Counted from the stretch's first letter, positions 44,367-54,787 are shown. The stretch is 56,704 bases of DNA from Bacteroidia bacterium (GCA_030427585.1 JAUIBW010000035.1:1-56704); one strand, 5' to 3'. Translations and numbers: made by a program. Notes: generated from the sequence alone by a model not told the origin.

Positions 44367-47333
44367 CTAATAATACTCTTTAATATAAGCATACGCTCGA
44401 TCAAACAAAAGTTGATCTTTATGCAATTTGTATTTTAATAATGCTTTCCGAAGAGATTTTTGTACTTCGCGTTCTCCAGAACTGGTTTTTTGCCAACCTG
44501 GAAAACTAACAACTCTAACGATAGCATCGATATCATCTACGATGCGTTCAACCACTGCAGGTGTTTGATTTGTTTTTAGTTCCAAGAACAGTTCTGTTAA
44601 GGCAGCCTTTGGAGTTTTTTCCTGAACCAGTTCTTCTAATTCCTTTTCTGCCTGAACTGTTTCTTTGGCTATTTTACAGAGTTCTTTTACAAATTCTATT
44701 GATGATATTAAACCTTGTTCTGCTTTGTCTCTAAGTTCTTCAAGGCGTTCACTTAGTTTTTTGAACTTGGGATCTCCAGCATGTTTTTTAAAACGTTTAA
44801 CAAGAATCTTTTCTAATTTCTTAGCATTTTTAGGATCCGGGTTATTAAATATATCTTCGATTACATCGGCATCTAGTACAAACTCTTCTAAATGATGTAC
44901 TTCTCCAACATGAATGTTTTCATGAATTAATTTGGTAGTTTGAGTACCTAATGAAAACCATAATAATTTACCTATATTATCTGAAGCTGGTCTAACCGAT
45001 TCAAATACCTGAGATAACCATTTGTAATCTTGTTGGTATATATCTAATATCTTGTCTGGGGATAAGGATTCCCATAGTTTAGAAAGGTATTTATAGTCCT
45101 TAGCAAAGGCGTCCTTCTTTTCATTAGTATTTATGGCATTCTGAGCAGCTTCTAAACCTTCGAAACCCTTTATAGTTCTATCTACTCCTTCAAAATGTTG
45201 TAAGGTATTCTCCATTGCTTTAGGCAATTTACCTTTTAACTCTGAAAGATTCGAAATGATATTCTTTACACTTTCTTCATCAAATTCTAGCGCTTTGGCA
45301 GTATCATCAAAAACACCAAAATAATCTACTATTCTACCAAAACTCTTATTAGGATATAATCGATTGGTTCGACAAATTGCCTGTAATAGCGTATGATCTT
45401 TTAAGGATTTATCAAGATACATAGTTTGTAATACCGGTGCATCGAAACCTGTTAAGAGCTTAGCGGTAACAATGATAAACTTAAGATCTGAAGTAGCATC
45501 ATTAAACTCTTCAACGATCTTTTCCTGTTGGCTTTTATCAATTCCCCATTTTTGTTTAAACTCAAAATCATCATTGGCAGAAGTAGAGATCACTACTTTG
45601 CTGGCATCCTCTGGAAAGTACTTATCTAATTCTTCTTTGTATTGCACACAAGCATAGCGATCTGGTGTAACAATCATCGCTTTAAAACCATGTGGTGCAA
45701 CTTTTGTTTGATAATGCTCTGCAATATCTTCTACTATTTTGGCGACACGCTCCGGTGCTTTAAGGAATGCAGCCATTTTTGCAGATTTCTTATTTAAAGC
45801 GTCAGCTTCCTCATCTGTTAAGGCAGCACTTTCTTTAAATTCTGCAAAGGCTTTGTCGATGGTTTCTTTATCCACATGTGCATCGACCAAACGAGGCTCA
45901 AAATGAAGCGGTTTGGTAGCATCATCACGTATAGAATCATAAAAAGTGTATCGAGACATATATCCTCCTTCGTCGTCTTCTGATCCAAATGCCCAAAATG
46001 TATTTTTATCAGCTTTATTTACCGGAGTACCTGTTAAGCCAAATAAGAAGGCATTTGGTAAGGCTGCTCGCATCTGGCGACCCAAATCCCCTTCTTGCGT
46101 ACGGTGCGCTTCATCTACCAATACAATGATATTCTCACGGGTATTCATGTTGGGTTTGGCATCTCTAAACTTAAAAATGGTAGAAATAATAATCTTTCTG
46201 GTGTCTCGCTCCAACAGTTGTTGCAACTCTGTAATACTATCTGTAGTTTCTACATTGGGCACATCTGCGGCATTAAATGTTCCTGAAATTTGAGTATCCA
46301 GGTCCGTACGATCTACTAATACTAAAACTGTTGGACTTTTTAAAGAAGGATCTTTACGTAATTTCTGTGCCGCAAAAACCATCAACAGTGATTTTCCTGA
46401 CCCTTGAAAATGCCAGATCAATCCTTTTTTGATCTTTCCTTCTTTAACCCGTGCTACTATTTTGTTAGCACCTTCATATTGTTGAAAACGACATAGTACT
46501 TTGATTCTTCTTTTTTTCTTATCCGAAGTAAACAATGAGAAGTTCCGTAGGATATCCAATAATCGTTTAGGATGTAATAGATCAGATAGTTCCTTGCCTA
46601 TTTCTCCCAACCCTAATTGCTTTGCTAACGCGGTATCATCATTTTCTATGCGCCAGGGAGACCAAAACTCTAAAGTCGTGCGTACTCCACCATAATATAA
46701 TTCTTTTCCTTCTGTAGCAAAAGATAAAATATTAGGCACAAATAATTGTGGAACAGCATTTTCGTAGATATCATGTACTTCATGAGCAGCATCTAACCAA
46801 CTCACGGACGGACGAATAGGAGTTTTAACCTCTCCTATAACTACCGGAATTCCATTGATTAATAATACAATATCAGGTATTTTTGTCTCTCTATGATGAA
46901 TACGATATTGATTGGTGATGTTATAGGAGTTATTAGACAGATCCTCAAAATCTAAGAGTCGAACCGGGACATAACGATTATTTTCACCAAAAGGCATGGT
47001 TTTATCACCTGAGAGCCATTTATAGAACTCTTCATTAGCACGAACTAAACCGGTTTGGTTTACTGCAATCAAAATGGCACGTAATTTATAAATCACCTCA
47101 TCTGCTAAATCCGGATTTGCATCAATCTCAGGATTTAAACGAATGAGTGCCTCTTTAACCTCAGACTCTACTAACACTTCATTCACTCCACGACCTAACG
47201 CTGATGCAGGTTTATATATCCATTCATTGCCATATATAGCTGTTGGTTCTGCAGCTTGAGTATCATTAAGATTAATACCACTAAGTTGATGAATGATATA
47301 ATGCTCTACACTATTGAGTTCGTTGAATGACAT
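44367..47333 (-). CDS. hsdR: Type I restriction enzyme, R (motor/nuclease) subunit
   Basis: A 988-residue subunit that translocates DNA and cuts it. The PD-(D/E)xK nuclease is near the N-terminus: Asp154 in IPDIVLLI and Glu168 with Lys170 in IGEVK. The helicase core has Walker A GSGKS (residues 311-315), the DEAH box at 407-410, motif III FLFGLTGTP and motif VI QAICRTNRLYP. The C-terminal helical region (about 760-988) should dock onto the methylase. All key motifs are present, so it is likely active. It is the last gene of the operon and begins 1 nt before the end of the HNH gene, so its expression depends on the genes before it. Confidence 0.95.
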   Translation of the reverse strand: MSFNELNSVEHYIIHQLSGINLNDTQAAEPTAIYGNEWIYKPASALGRGVNEVLVESEVKEALIRLNPEIDANPDLADEVIYKLRAILIAVNQTGLVRANEEFYKWLSGDKTMPFGENNRYVPVRLLDFEDLSNNSYNITNQYRIHHRETKIPDIVLLINGIPVVIGEVKTPIRPSVSWLDAAHEVHDIYENAVPQLFVPNILSFATEGKELYYGGVRTTLEFWSPWRIENDDTALAKQLGLGEIGKELSDLLHPKRLLDILRNFSLFTSDKKKRRIKVLCRFQQYEGANKIVARVKEGKIKKGLIWHFQGSGKSLLMVFAAQKLRKDPSLKSPTVLVLVDRTDLDTQISGTFNAADVPNVETTDSITELQQLLERDTRKIIISTIFKFRDAKPNMNTRENIIVLVDEAHRTQEGDLGRQMRAALPNAFLFGLTGTPVNKADKNTFWAFGSEDDEGGYMSRYTFYDSIRDDATKPLHFEPRLVDAHVDKETIDKAFAEFKESAALTDEEADALNKKSAKMAAFLKAPERVAKIVEDIAEHYQTKVAPHGFKAMIVTPDRYACVQYKEELDKYFPEDASKVVISTSANDDFEFKQKWGIDKSQQEKIVEEFNDATSDLKFIIVTAKLLTGFDAPVLQTMYLDKSLKDHTLLQAICRTNRLYPNKSFGRIVDYFGVFDDTAKALEFDEESVKNIISNLSELKGKLPKAMENTLQHFEGVDRTIKGFEGLEAAQNAINTNEKKDAFAKDYKYLSKLWESLSPDKILDIYQQDYKWLSQVFESVRPASDNIGKLLWFSLGTQTTKLIHENIHVGEVHHLEEFVLDADVIEDIFNNPDPKNAKKLEKILVKRFKKHAGDPKFKKLSERLEELRDKAEQGLISSIEFVKELCKIAKETVQAEKELEELVQEKTPKAALTELFLELKTNQTPAVVERIVDDIDAIVRVVSFPGWQKTSSGEREVQKSLRKALLKYKLHKDQLLFDRAYAYIKEYY

Positions 47334-47334
47334 A

Positions 47335-48210
47335 TTATAAATTTAATCCATTATTTAAACTATTAAATACATAATTCAATAATAGTATTTGTTTACTTAT
47401 TGTAAATCTATTAAGTATATATTCTTTATAATTTTTGAAGATTACTAGTCTAAAATGATCAAAAGAATCCTTATTTCGAATAGGACCAATTATTTCTTCC
47501 TCGATAATATCAATAATTTCTATGGCTGTCTGTTTAAATATACTATCACCTTTACAATATCTATCAAGTCTTTTTGTGAACTTAACTATTATATCATCTA
47601 ATATTTTTTTTCTTCCTAACAGAAAAAGTTCATCTCTATTTAAATCATACTTCTTTATAGAATATTCTCCTCTAGAAGTCAAATGATGTAATTTGCCTGA
47701 TGGTAAATATATCAAATGATCATCAGGATTATCTATTTCAGGATTTAGTAAAATCTGTTTTTCATTTTTTAGGTCCCTAGAATTAAACAGATTATGAATT
47801 AATGATATTCTATTAGATATAATTGTTGGACCTAAAACTCTAATACCACCTGGCTCCAAGGGGAAATGATTACTTTTTTTTGTATTACAATTTCCACAAG
47901 AAAAAAGTAAATTAGTCCATTCATAACCCAACCAATAATAACCAGTATGTCTTTCATTTTTAATTCCATCTTTAGGTCTAAAATGCTCTACTTGAAGAGG
48001 ACTACCTTTAGGTATTTGATTACAAAATGCACAATGGGAGTTATAATATTTATTTAATTCATCTTTTACAATATCTGATCTATAAATTTTAGAATGATTA
48101 TTTGGCCAACAAGCACTTATTTTAAGCTTATTAATTGCATTATCATAAGCAGCCCAACCCGATATCAAATTTCTTGGTCTAACTATTTGATTTTTATTAA
48201 TTTTTTTCAT
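47335..48210 (-). CDS. PtuB-like HNH endonuclease (TIGR02646-like)
   Basis: A 291-residue protein with a zinc-stabilised HNH nuclease. Cys60 and Cys63 (HCAFCNQ), the catalytic-type VEHFRPK block with His76, the Asn100 region, and Cys105 and Cys108 (CGNC) followed by Lys/His-rich KKSNHFPL form the site. The C-terminal half is helical. HNH proteins of this kind are the nuclease half of Septu systems and also occur with retrons; no reverse transcriptase is present. It overlaps the ATPase gene by 14 nt and abuts hsdR, so it is made with the restriction system. Confidence 0.82.
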   Translation of the reverse strand: MKKINKNQIVRPRNLISGWAAYDNAINKLKISACWPNNHSKIYRSDIVKDELNKYYNSHCAFCNQIPKGSPLQVEHFRPKDGIKNERHTGYYWLGYEWTNLLFSCGNCNTKKSNHFPLEPGGIRVLGPTIISNRISLIHNLFNSRDLKNEKQILLNPEIDNPDDHLIYLPSGKLHHLTSRGEYSIKKYDLNRDELFLLGRKKILDDIIVKFTKRLDRYCKGDSIFKQTAIEIIDIIEEEIIGPIRNKDSFDHFRLVIFKNYKEYILNRFTISKQILLLNYVFNSLNNGLNL

Positions 48211-49957
48211 TCAATTTAGATTTTAAATTTTCAATGAAAGCTGCATCATCTGGATTTTTCAGTTTATTCTTTTCTGATAAATCATTTATATATTTAAAAT
48301 CTAACATTGTGTCTGCGCTAGACCCTAAAGTATATTTATTATTTTGAATAGATTTAATCGAATCAAGATTAAATAAATCTGAAGTTAATAGTGCATTAGG
48401 AAGTAATTCTTTTATATAATTTTCTATATGATCTAACCTATTTATCTGAATATTGTCATTAACTTTTTTCACATTGAAGAAGCGACTATTTTTATTAGCA
48501 CCCAAAAGGGGTATAGGGCTATGAGTAGAAACTATAAATTGAATATTAGGAAAAGTTTTGGTCAAATTTATAACCAAATCTTTTTGAGCCTTGGGGTGTA
48601 AATGAAGATCAATTTCATCAATAATTACTATTCCTCTAAGCTCAGCCGGATCGAATATGTCTCTTTGTTGATCGTATAATCGAATTAAAATATCTCCGAT
48701 CATAGCTATGGTGCTCTTAGTACCTGATGATAAATCATTCCAATCTAACAAATACTCTCCATTTCCTTCATCTTCAAAAACATATTTAGTTAGTTTCTTG
48801 TCCTCATTTTTAAATCGAATATCAATTAAATCATCAACAATATCAATCAATACTGACTTTATATAGTACTCTCTTTTCTCAAATAATTGCCTTTCCTTAG
48901 AATTTCCTGTTTTCCATAATTCAAATTGTTTATCAATACTTAACAAAGGTTTTCCTACACCAAATAAAGATTCAAATGATCCCTTTTTGTTTAGGGATTG
49001 ATTAAACCTTTTTCTTCCTACTCTATCCTTAACTATGTCTAACCTGTAAGGTCCATACATTGCCAAACCCTGAACTACAGGACGTTTTTTACCTCTCACA
49101 TCATTATTTAGGGATCTTTCTAAGATAAAAAGATCATTCTGAAATACAAGATCCATTTGAATATAGAAATCCATATTATTTTCAATCTCTTGCTTACTTA
49201 ATAATCTATTTCCTAAAAATGTCGCTATGGCTCTTAATAAATTTGTTTTGCCTGAACCATTTTTTCCGGTTAAAAAAACCCATTGATTTTTTTTACTATC
49301 GATTGGTAGAACAACTTTTTCTATCTTTCCATAATCCTCAATAATTAAGCTATGAATTTTACTTGGTTTATCTTCTTTAACCCAAAAATCATCTTCTTCT
49401 TTGAAAAACTTACTCTTTAAATCTCGGTATTGTTTTATTTTATTATGTCTCTTAATAAATTCTTCTTGAGTTATACTAGTAATTTGATTTTCCGTATAAT
49501 TTTCTGGAAATATTGAACTATATCGTTGATCTGTTAAAGCTTCATCAATTATTAATTTATCAAAAGACAAAAAATGCTCTAACGTATTGAGATAGTGAAA
49601 AGGATCATTATAATAATCTTTTTTATATCTACGGCCATGACGATACAAATCCAACGGATTAATCAAATTTTGTTCTACAAAAACCCTTTTTAGACCAGAG
49701 TCAGAAACGTTTATTTCTAAAGAACAATTACCTTTTTTATCAATTATGAAAGAAATATTAGGTGTTCTATTTTTCCAATCCATTCCCGTCCAAAAAGATA
49801 TAGCAAAATAATCTTCATTACCATAAAACCAATATCCTTCTTCTAGTCTATTTGAATGATTACTCTTTCTGAATGTAAACCTAAGTTTGTTATCTATCTT
49901 TCTTTTCTCAATAAGAAACTGGTAAACTTCTTCATGAACATTGACTAGATTTAACAT
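48197..49957 (-). CDS. PtuA-like AAA/ABC-type ATPase
   Basis: A 586-residue ATPase of the SMC/RecF/OLD-like type. Walker A is GKNGSGKT (residues 231-238), the ABC signature LSSGTKS (409-415), Walker B GIVIIDEID (442-450) and the H-loop THS (478-480). About 200 residues precede the ATPase core, an extension of unknown type (Tyr- and Lys-rich), and the C-terminal 80 residues follow the core. With the HNH gene it makes a Septu-like pair; in characterised Septu systems the ATPase forms oligomers that control the nuclease. It sits inside a type I restriction operon, 25 nt after hsdS. Confidence 0.82.
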   Translation of the reverse strand: MLNLVNVHEEVYQFLIEKRKIDNKLRFTFRKSNHSNRLEEGYWFYGNEDYFAISFWTGMDWKNRTPNISFIIDKKGNCSLEINVSDSGLKRVFVEQNLINPLDLYRHGRRYKKDYYNDPFHYLNTLEHFLSFDKLIIDEALTDQRYSSIFPENYTENQITSITQEEFIKRHNKIKQYRDLKSKFFKEEDDFWVKEDKPSKIHSLIIEDYGKIEKVVLPIDSKKNQWVFLTGKNGSGKTNLLRAIATFLGNRLLSKQEIENNMDFYIQMDLVFQNDLFILERSLNNDVRGKKRPVVQGLAMYGPYRLDIVKDRVGRKRFNQSLNKKGSFESLFGVGKPLLSIDKQFELWKTGNSKERQLFEKREYYIKSVLIDIVDDLIDIRFKNEDKKLTKYVFEDEGNGEYLLDWNDLSSGTKSTIAMIGDILIRLYDQQRDIFDPAELRGIVIIDEIDLHLHPKAQKDLVINLTKTFPNIQFIVSTHSPIPLLGANKNSRFFNVKKVNDNIQINRLDHIENYIKELLPNALLTSDLFNLDSIKSIQNNKYTLGSSADTMLDFKYINDLSEKNKLKNPDDAAFIENLKSKLNEKN

Positions 49958-49982
49958 ATGCCTTTTAGTTTTATGATAAGTT

Positions 49983-51233
49983 TCAAAAAATCTGATTAAT
50001 TAAACTTTTTTGAAGGGATTTAGAACTTTCTACCTTAACCTTTAAAATATCAATATTATCTTCAATTTTTTGACAATAATTGCCGGCGTAATCTTGTTCC
50101 TCTATTGGTGGGATTATAATTTGTAAACGGATTAAACTCTCAGTTTGAACAGCGGCTTGACCAATCCATCTAGTACATAATCTTTCAAATAATCCAATAT
50201 CAAAATGAAATTTTAACCACAGATATAGAAATTTTTGAGTGATCAACTCTTTTCGTCCCCTAAGTCTAGTAAAGTGATTGCTGAATGAAAAATTTTCGAT
50301 ATCGGAAGTGGCAAGAATACTTTTACCGACTAAATCTTCACTATTAGTATTGCAAAATAGAACATCATTCTTACTAATAAAATAACGTTCTATATTGTTC
50401 CTTTTAGGAATCATAGCAATCTTCTCTAAATCTATTCGGCCCTCTCGAGTTACATTATTCATTCGTAATTGTGGTATTCCTCTTTCATCTCTTTTACCTT
50501 CCGCAAATCCATTCTGAGTATTCTCAAGAACCTCGGCTAATTTCATTGTTTTCCAATTTACAGGAAACGACCTAAGTTCCCATTTTGTCTGAAATAGTGA
50601 TTTACACTTTATTGTATCTTTATCAGATTTCATTATTATCTCATCTGTAAAAATTTTTTTAATAAATGAGTTAAGAGAATTTTCTAAATTATTTTTTAAT
50701 GAAATCTCCCTCTCAATCACCTCATCCATCGCCCAAAGCAATTCTGCAAGTTTGGTTTGTTGCTCTTTCGGTGGGAGGAAAAATTGGTAATTGGCTAAAT
50801 CTTTAAATTTAACCCTGGGAGATAGTCCACCAGCGGAGTGTTTTACCGCATAATCAAAGAATTTATCATTATTTACAACAAAAGGAAGTAGCTCTGGTAG
50901 TAAATTTTCTTTTGCTCTAAACACTGTGATATCTCCGGAACAGATTCCGTTAAAAGAAGCTTGTGCTGCTTTTTTTAGATACGCTCTTCTACGTCCAAAC
51001 AAAACATCGTCTTTTGCAAACTTTTTAGTAAATGTTGTACTATCAGCAATACTTGCTGATCTTCTTAAATGGATATCTTCGGTATCAATGTGTTCGAGCC
51101 CCACTACATGTTCTATACCATCGGCAATAGGATCTTTAGTAGATTCTTTGGGTTCTATTACTACATCTCCAAACTTCACCAATGACCAAGAGGTTTTATC
51201 TATACTCAAGTTTCTTGCTAATACTTCTACCAT
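49983..51233 (-). CDS. hsdS: Type I restriction enzyme, S (specificity) subunit
   Basis: A 416-residue subunit with the usual two target recognition domains, about residues 15-165 and 215-385, each followed by a conserved helix (PPKEQQTKLAELLWAMDEVI after the first, PPIEEQDYAGNYCQKIEDNI after the second) that acts as spacer between the two half-sites. TRD sequences are variable between strains, so the recognition site cannot be read off. The start overlaps the stop of hsdM2 (TAATG), showing that hsdM2 is its direct partner. Length is normal for the family. Confidence 0.9.
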   Translation of the reverse strand: MVEVLARNLSIDKTSWSLVKFGDVVIEPKESTKDPIADGIEHVVGLEHIDTEDIHLRRSASIADSTTFTKKFAKDDVLFGRRRAYLKKAAQASFNGICSGDITVFRAKENLLPELLPFVVNNDKFFDYAVKHSAGGLSPRVKFKDLANYQFFLPPKEQQTKLAELLWAMDEVIEREISLKNNLENSLNSFIKKIFTDEIIMKSDKDTIKCKSLFQTKWELRSFPVNWKTMKLAEVLENTQNGFAEGKRDERGIPQLRMNNVTREGRIDLEKIAMIPKRNNIERYFISKNDVLFCNTNSEDLVGKSILATSDIENFSFSNHFTRLRGRKELITQKFLYLWLKFHFDIGLFERLCTRWIGQAAVQTESLIRLQIIIPPIEEQDYAGNYCQKIEDNIDILKVKVESSKSLQKSLINQIF

Positions 51234-52699
51234 TAATTTTCAAGTATTTGAAAAAGTTGATTCATCGATTTTTTTAGTTCACCTGAGGATTTCTGCCAGT
51301 TTTTATAGGTTTCATCAAATGACATTTCATTAGTAAGTTCTAATTCATCTGGGCGAACATATAAACTAATTGACATGTTACTATTTTGTTTAAGAACATC
51401 ATCAGTATTAACTAAAGCTGTAAATTTTTCTTCGTTCTTAAAATTCTCATACGCTTTAAATATTTTGCTAACGTGCTTTGGCTCAAGAAAACCAATAGTT
51501 TTTTCTTGTTTTACCTCATTTACTGCATTGATAAAAAGAATTTTATCTTTTTTATGTTCTTCTTTCTTATTATTTGTGATCAGTAAACAAGCTTCCATAG
51601 GAGAATTGTAAAATAAATTAGGCCCTAACCCAATAACACATTCTACCAAATCTTCTTCAATCATCTTTCTACGCATTTCGGCCTCAGATTCTCTAAACAA
51701 AATACCATGTGGCCAAAGTGAAATAGACCTTCCATTATTGGTATCCAAGCTCTTTTGAATATGTTGTTGGAATGCATAATCGGCACATCCTTGTGGGGGT
51801 GTTCCCCAAAGGTTACGTCCATAGGGATCATTTTCAAAACTTTTACGATCCCACGCCTTAATAGAGTAAGGTGGATTAGCCAGGATTACATTAAATTTCT
51901 TCAACTCATCATATTCCATAAAAGCTGGCTTAGCTAGGGTATCTCCCCTTACGATTTTAAACTCCTCAATACCGTGCATAAACATATTCATACGGGCAAT
52001 AGCAGAGGTAATCAAATTGATTTCCTGACCATAGAGTTTAAGCGTTCGGTATTCTTTGCCTTCTTCTTTAAGATGCAAAGCACAGTTTAATAGTAAGCCT
52101 CCAGATCCGCAGGTAGGATCATAAACACTCTCTCCTGGTTGCGGATCCATAATCATGGTCATGAGTTTTACCACCGTACGATTGGTATAAAACTCTGCTG
52201 CTGTATGACCACTATCATCTGCAAATTCTTTGATTAGGTATTCATAAGCATTCCCTAATTGATCATCGGGTACGTTTTTTAAGTTTAGCGTATGCTGAGA
52301 ATAGTGTTCGATTAGATTAATCAAAGTTTCATCAGATAATCTGTTTTTATTAGTCCAACTAGCATCACCAAAAATTCCGTAGAGTGTATCAGGGTTTGCT
52401 TTTTCAATTCCTCGCATCGCATCTTGCAAGACTACCCCAACATTGGTAGTAACTTGTCGTACATCATTCCAATGAGCTCCTTCTGGTATTTGAAAATGAT
52501 GATGCTCTGCAAAAGCTGCATATTCAATATCACCATCGCTTTCTTCTAGCGCCTTTTCATACTCTTCATCATAGACATCACAGATACGTTTAAAAAATAA
52601 TAATGGAAATATATATTGTTTATAATCTCCTGCATCAATAGTACCACGTAGTGCGGTAGCGGCTCCCCAAAGGTATTTTTCTAGTTGTTGTTGGGTCAT
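51233..52699 (-). CDS. hsdM: Type I restriction enzyme, M subunit (second copy)
   Basis: A 488-residue N6-adenine methyltransferase. An N-terminal helical domain (about residues 1-155) is followed by the catalytic domain with motif I DPTCGSGG (194-201) and motif IV NPPY (275-278). The entry to the domain reads EFYTNRTVVKLM instead of the EFYTPRSVV of the first copy, so the two M subunits differ and are not recent duplicates. It overlaps hsdS by one base and thus should form the classical M2S methylase with it. The gene starts 1 nt before the end of the DUF262 gene. Confidence 0.93.
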   Translation of the reverse strand: MTQQQLEKYLWGAATALRGTIDAGDYKQYIFPLLFFKRICDVYDEEYEKALEESDGDIEYAAFAEHHHFQIPEGAHWNDVRQVTTNVGVVLQDAMRGIEKANPDTLYGIFGDASWTNKNRLSDETLINLIEHYSQHTLNLKNVPDDQLGNAYEYLIKEFADDSGHTAAEFYTNRTVVKLMTMIMDPQPGESVYDPTCGSGGLLLNCALHLKEEGKEYRTLKLYGQEINLITSAIARMNMFMHGIEEFKIVRGDTLAKPAFMEYDELKKFNVILANPPYSIKAWDRKSFENDPYGRNLWGTPPQGCADYAFQQHIQKSLDTNNGRSISLWPHGILFRESEAEMRRKMIEEDLVECVIGLGPNLFYNSPMEACLLITNNKKEEHKKDKILFINAVNEVKQEKTIGFLEPKHVSKIFKAYENFKNEEKFTALVNTDDVLKQNSNMSISLYVRPDELELTNEMSFDETYKNWQKSSGELKKSMNQLFQILEN

Positions 52700-52700
52700 G

Positions 52701-54785
52701 TTAATCTTTTAATTCTAGCCGATTAGTTTTAATTATACTTCGCAATACTGAGGTAAACCAAGAAATTGCAGCTTCACCATCCTTAAATGTAGCCTCGGTA
52801 ATATCTCTACTATGTCTTATGCTATTTCTAAGCTCACCTAATTGACTAAACCTATTCATCAATACTCTTTTACTTCCAAAATTATCTTCAAATAAGTTCC
52901 ATACTATTTTACTTGTGATAACATCTTTATATTCATGTAAATCAAAGAAGTCAAGTCTTCTTCTTATGTCTGTAAATTGAGCATTATCTTCTCCTGGATT
53001 TTTCATTATCCAATTTAAAATTCTGCCATTCACTTTATCAATTATGTGTTGCGGTATAAATTCTAAATATGCATCTTCATCAGAAGCATCAGTAAGTTTT
53101 AGACTAATAAGATCTCTTAATGCAAATTCAATGACTTCAATTTCATTATTATAGCTAGTTAAATCTTCCGGAATAGCATTTTCATCTTTACTTAAATAAT
53201 ATTGTGTTAAAAACTTATTTAATCCCTTACATAATAACTTTCGCCTTTCTTCTAAAAAGAGTTCGTAATTATCTATCGTATAGTTCTCTTCGTTTGTTGG
53301 CACAAACTGTTTGCGAAGTTGTATTTGGTCTATTTTAGGTAAATAAATTGCAGGATCTGCATCTAGAATATCTATGTTTGATTGCTGTGTAATGAAAGAC
53401 ATGTTAGAAATTTCATTTACTAATGCCTTATGTATTGAATTAGATGAGTTTAATTTTTTATATAAAAATGCTTTTGGAAAAATATGATGCTTCTGTAGTT
53501 TATTATTATAGCCAACGTTTTTTGAATACAAACTAATAGCTGGATTAGTCCAATCTTTTGCATTTTGAGCTCTTATTGCACAATAGAACAAATTATAAAT
53601 TTTACTTCTTATACCTTGAAGTGCAAGATCGTCTGGTCTTAATGATAAATTGCTTCCTCGATATAAATGCATTTCATTAATTAACCCATCAATAGAATTA
53701 GTTTCTTTAATAACATTCATGTCTTTTTCTAAATAGGATTCGGAAGATCCACTAAAACGCCCCCAAAGTAATGCTGTGAACAACCAATAAATGGCTTTGT
53801 TGGCTTCTTCTTCACTTTTAAAATTTAGGTCATTTTTAGATAAATAATAAACCAAGACATATAACACATAAAGCGAATTGTAATTATCTGATGAATCGAT
53901 ATAAGCATTATCTCTAAGTACATTAATTATGTGAGGTAATATCTTATTAAGTTTCTTCCAAGCTACTTCAAATTCTTCTTCAGTTATGTCCGCTATATCA
54001 GATGTGAATTTTCCACGATCTGTTGTTAAAATATTAATGCAACGTGTAAAAAAATTAAAAGTAAAATTATAATTATCTACTTTATATTTCTCTATTGCTT
54101 CTCTGTACTTATCTTTTACATTTGGCCAATTAGAAGTTATAATTGCAAGGGCTAGATCAGATTCATTTAAAGTTGTACCTGTTTTATTTACAAGATTAAA
54201 TATCTCGACAACTTTTTCGATGTCAGTAAGTGTTATTTCTTTAATATAATATCCGTAATCTTTAATAGAATCTAATTTATTTAGAATTGTGATTTTTTTT
54301 AAGAAATACAATTTTTTGTCCTCTTCTAAATCTTCTAGATTTTTTATAAAATTATTGACTCCACCTTTTTTTAAAAACTCTGAAACATTTATCCATTCTG
54401 AATTATTTACCATTTTCTTTGGCATGAAATATTCAAATTCTTCATTCTCTAAATCAAAATATAAATCTGTTCTTAATGAAACACCTTCATACCATTCTGG
54501 TGTTTCTCCTTTAAAAATGGTATAGATTGTCGTTAATCGTTGTTGTCCGTCTAAGATTAACTGGTGAAAGATTGAATTACTATCCTTTTGTTCGCCTCTT
54601 ATTTTAGATGGTTCTTTTGTTTTCCATATTAAAAAACTACCAGAAGGGTAACCTAAATATAGTGATCTAAAAAATTCTTTAACTTGTTTGCTGTTCCAAA
54701 CATACCCTCTCTGGAATTCAGGAATCGTATATTCTCCATTATCAATGGAAAGTAATATTTCGTTTATTTTTTTTTCGCCCGCCAT
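52701..54785 (-). CDS. DUF262/DUF1524 (GmrSD-like) protein with HEPN-like C-terminus
   Basis: A 694-residue protein. The N-terminal DUF262 domain (about residues 5-240) has IPEFQRGYVW (21-30) and the ParB/Srx-like DGQQRLTT motif (79-86), thought to bind and hydrolyse nucleotides in GmrS. A central DUF1524 HNH-like domain carries HHIFPK (433-438) and Asn461, the GmrD nuclease elements. The C-terminal part, after about residue 560, includes LRNSIRH (652-658), the Rx4H signature of HEPN RNases, as in Swt1-type tails. GmrSD enzymes cut modified phage DNA (type IV restriction). Here it stands between two hsdM genes with 1-3 nt gaps, which is not a usual place for a type IV enzyme. Confidence 0.82.
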   Translation of the reverse strand: MAGEKKINEILLSIDNGEYTIPEFQRGYVWNSKQVKEFFRSLYLGYPSGSFLIWKTKEPSKIRGEQKDSNSIFHQLILDGQQRLTTIYTIFKGETPEWYEGVSLRTDLYFDLENEEFEYFMPKKMVNNSEWINVSEFLKKGGVNNFIKNLEDLEEDKKLYFLKKITILNKLDSIKDYGYYIKEITLTDIEKVVEIFNLVNKTGTTLNESDLALAIITSNWPNVKDKYREAIEKYKVDNYNFTFNFFTRCINILTTDRGKFTSDIADITEEEFEVAWKKLNKILPHIINVLRDNAYIDSSDNYNSLYVLYVLVYYLSKNDLNFKSEEEANKAIYWLFTALLWGRFSGSSESYLEKDMNVIKETNSIDGLINEMHLYRGSNLSLRPDDLALQGIRSKIYNLFYCAIRAQNAKDWTNPAISLYSKNVGYNNKLQKHHIFPKAFLYKKLNSSNSIHKALVNEISNMSFITQQSNIDILDADPAIYLPKIDQIQLRKQFVPTNEENYTIDNYELFLEERRKLLCKGLNKFLTQYYLSKDENAIPEDLTSYNNEIEVIEFALRDLISLKLTDASDEDAYLEFIPQHIIDKVNGRILNWIMKNPGEDNAQFTDIRRRLDFFDLHEYKDVITSKIVWNLFEDNFGSKRVLMNRFSQLGELRNSIRHSRDITEATFKDGEAAISWFTSVLRSIIKTNRLELKD

Positions 54786-54787
54786 AT

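Noticed and set aside
47335..49957. Retron with HNH and ATPase effectors
   Set aside because: No reverse transcriptase gene and no retron RNA structure were seen in the operon, so a Septu-like pair is the better reading.
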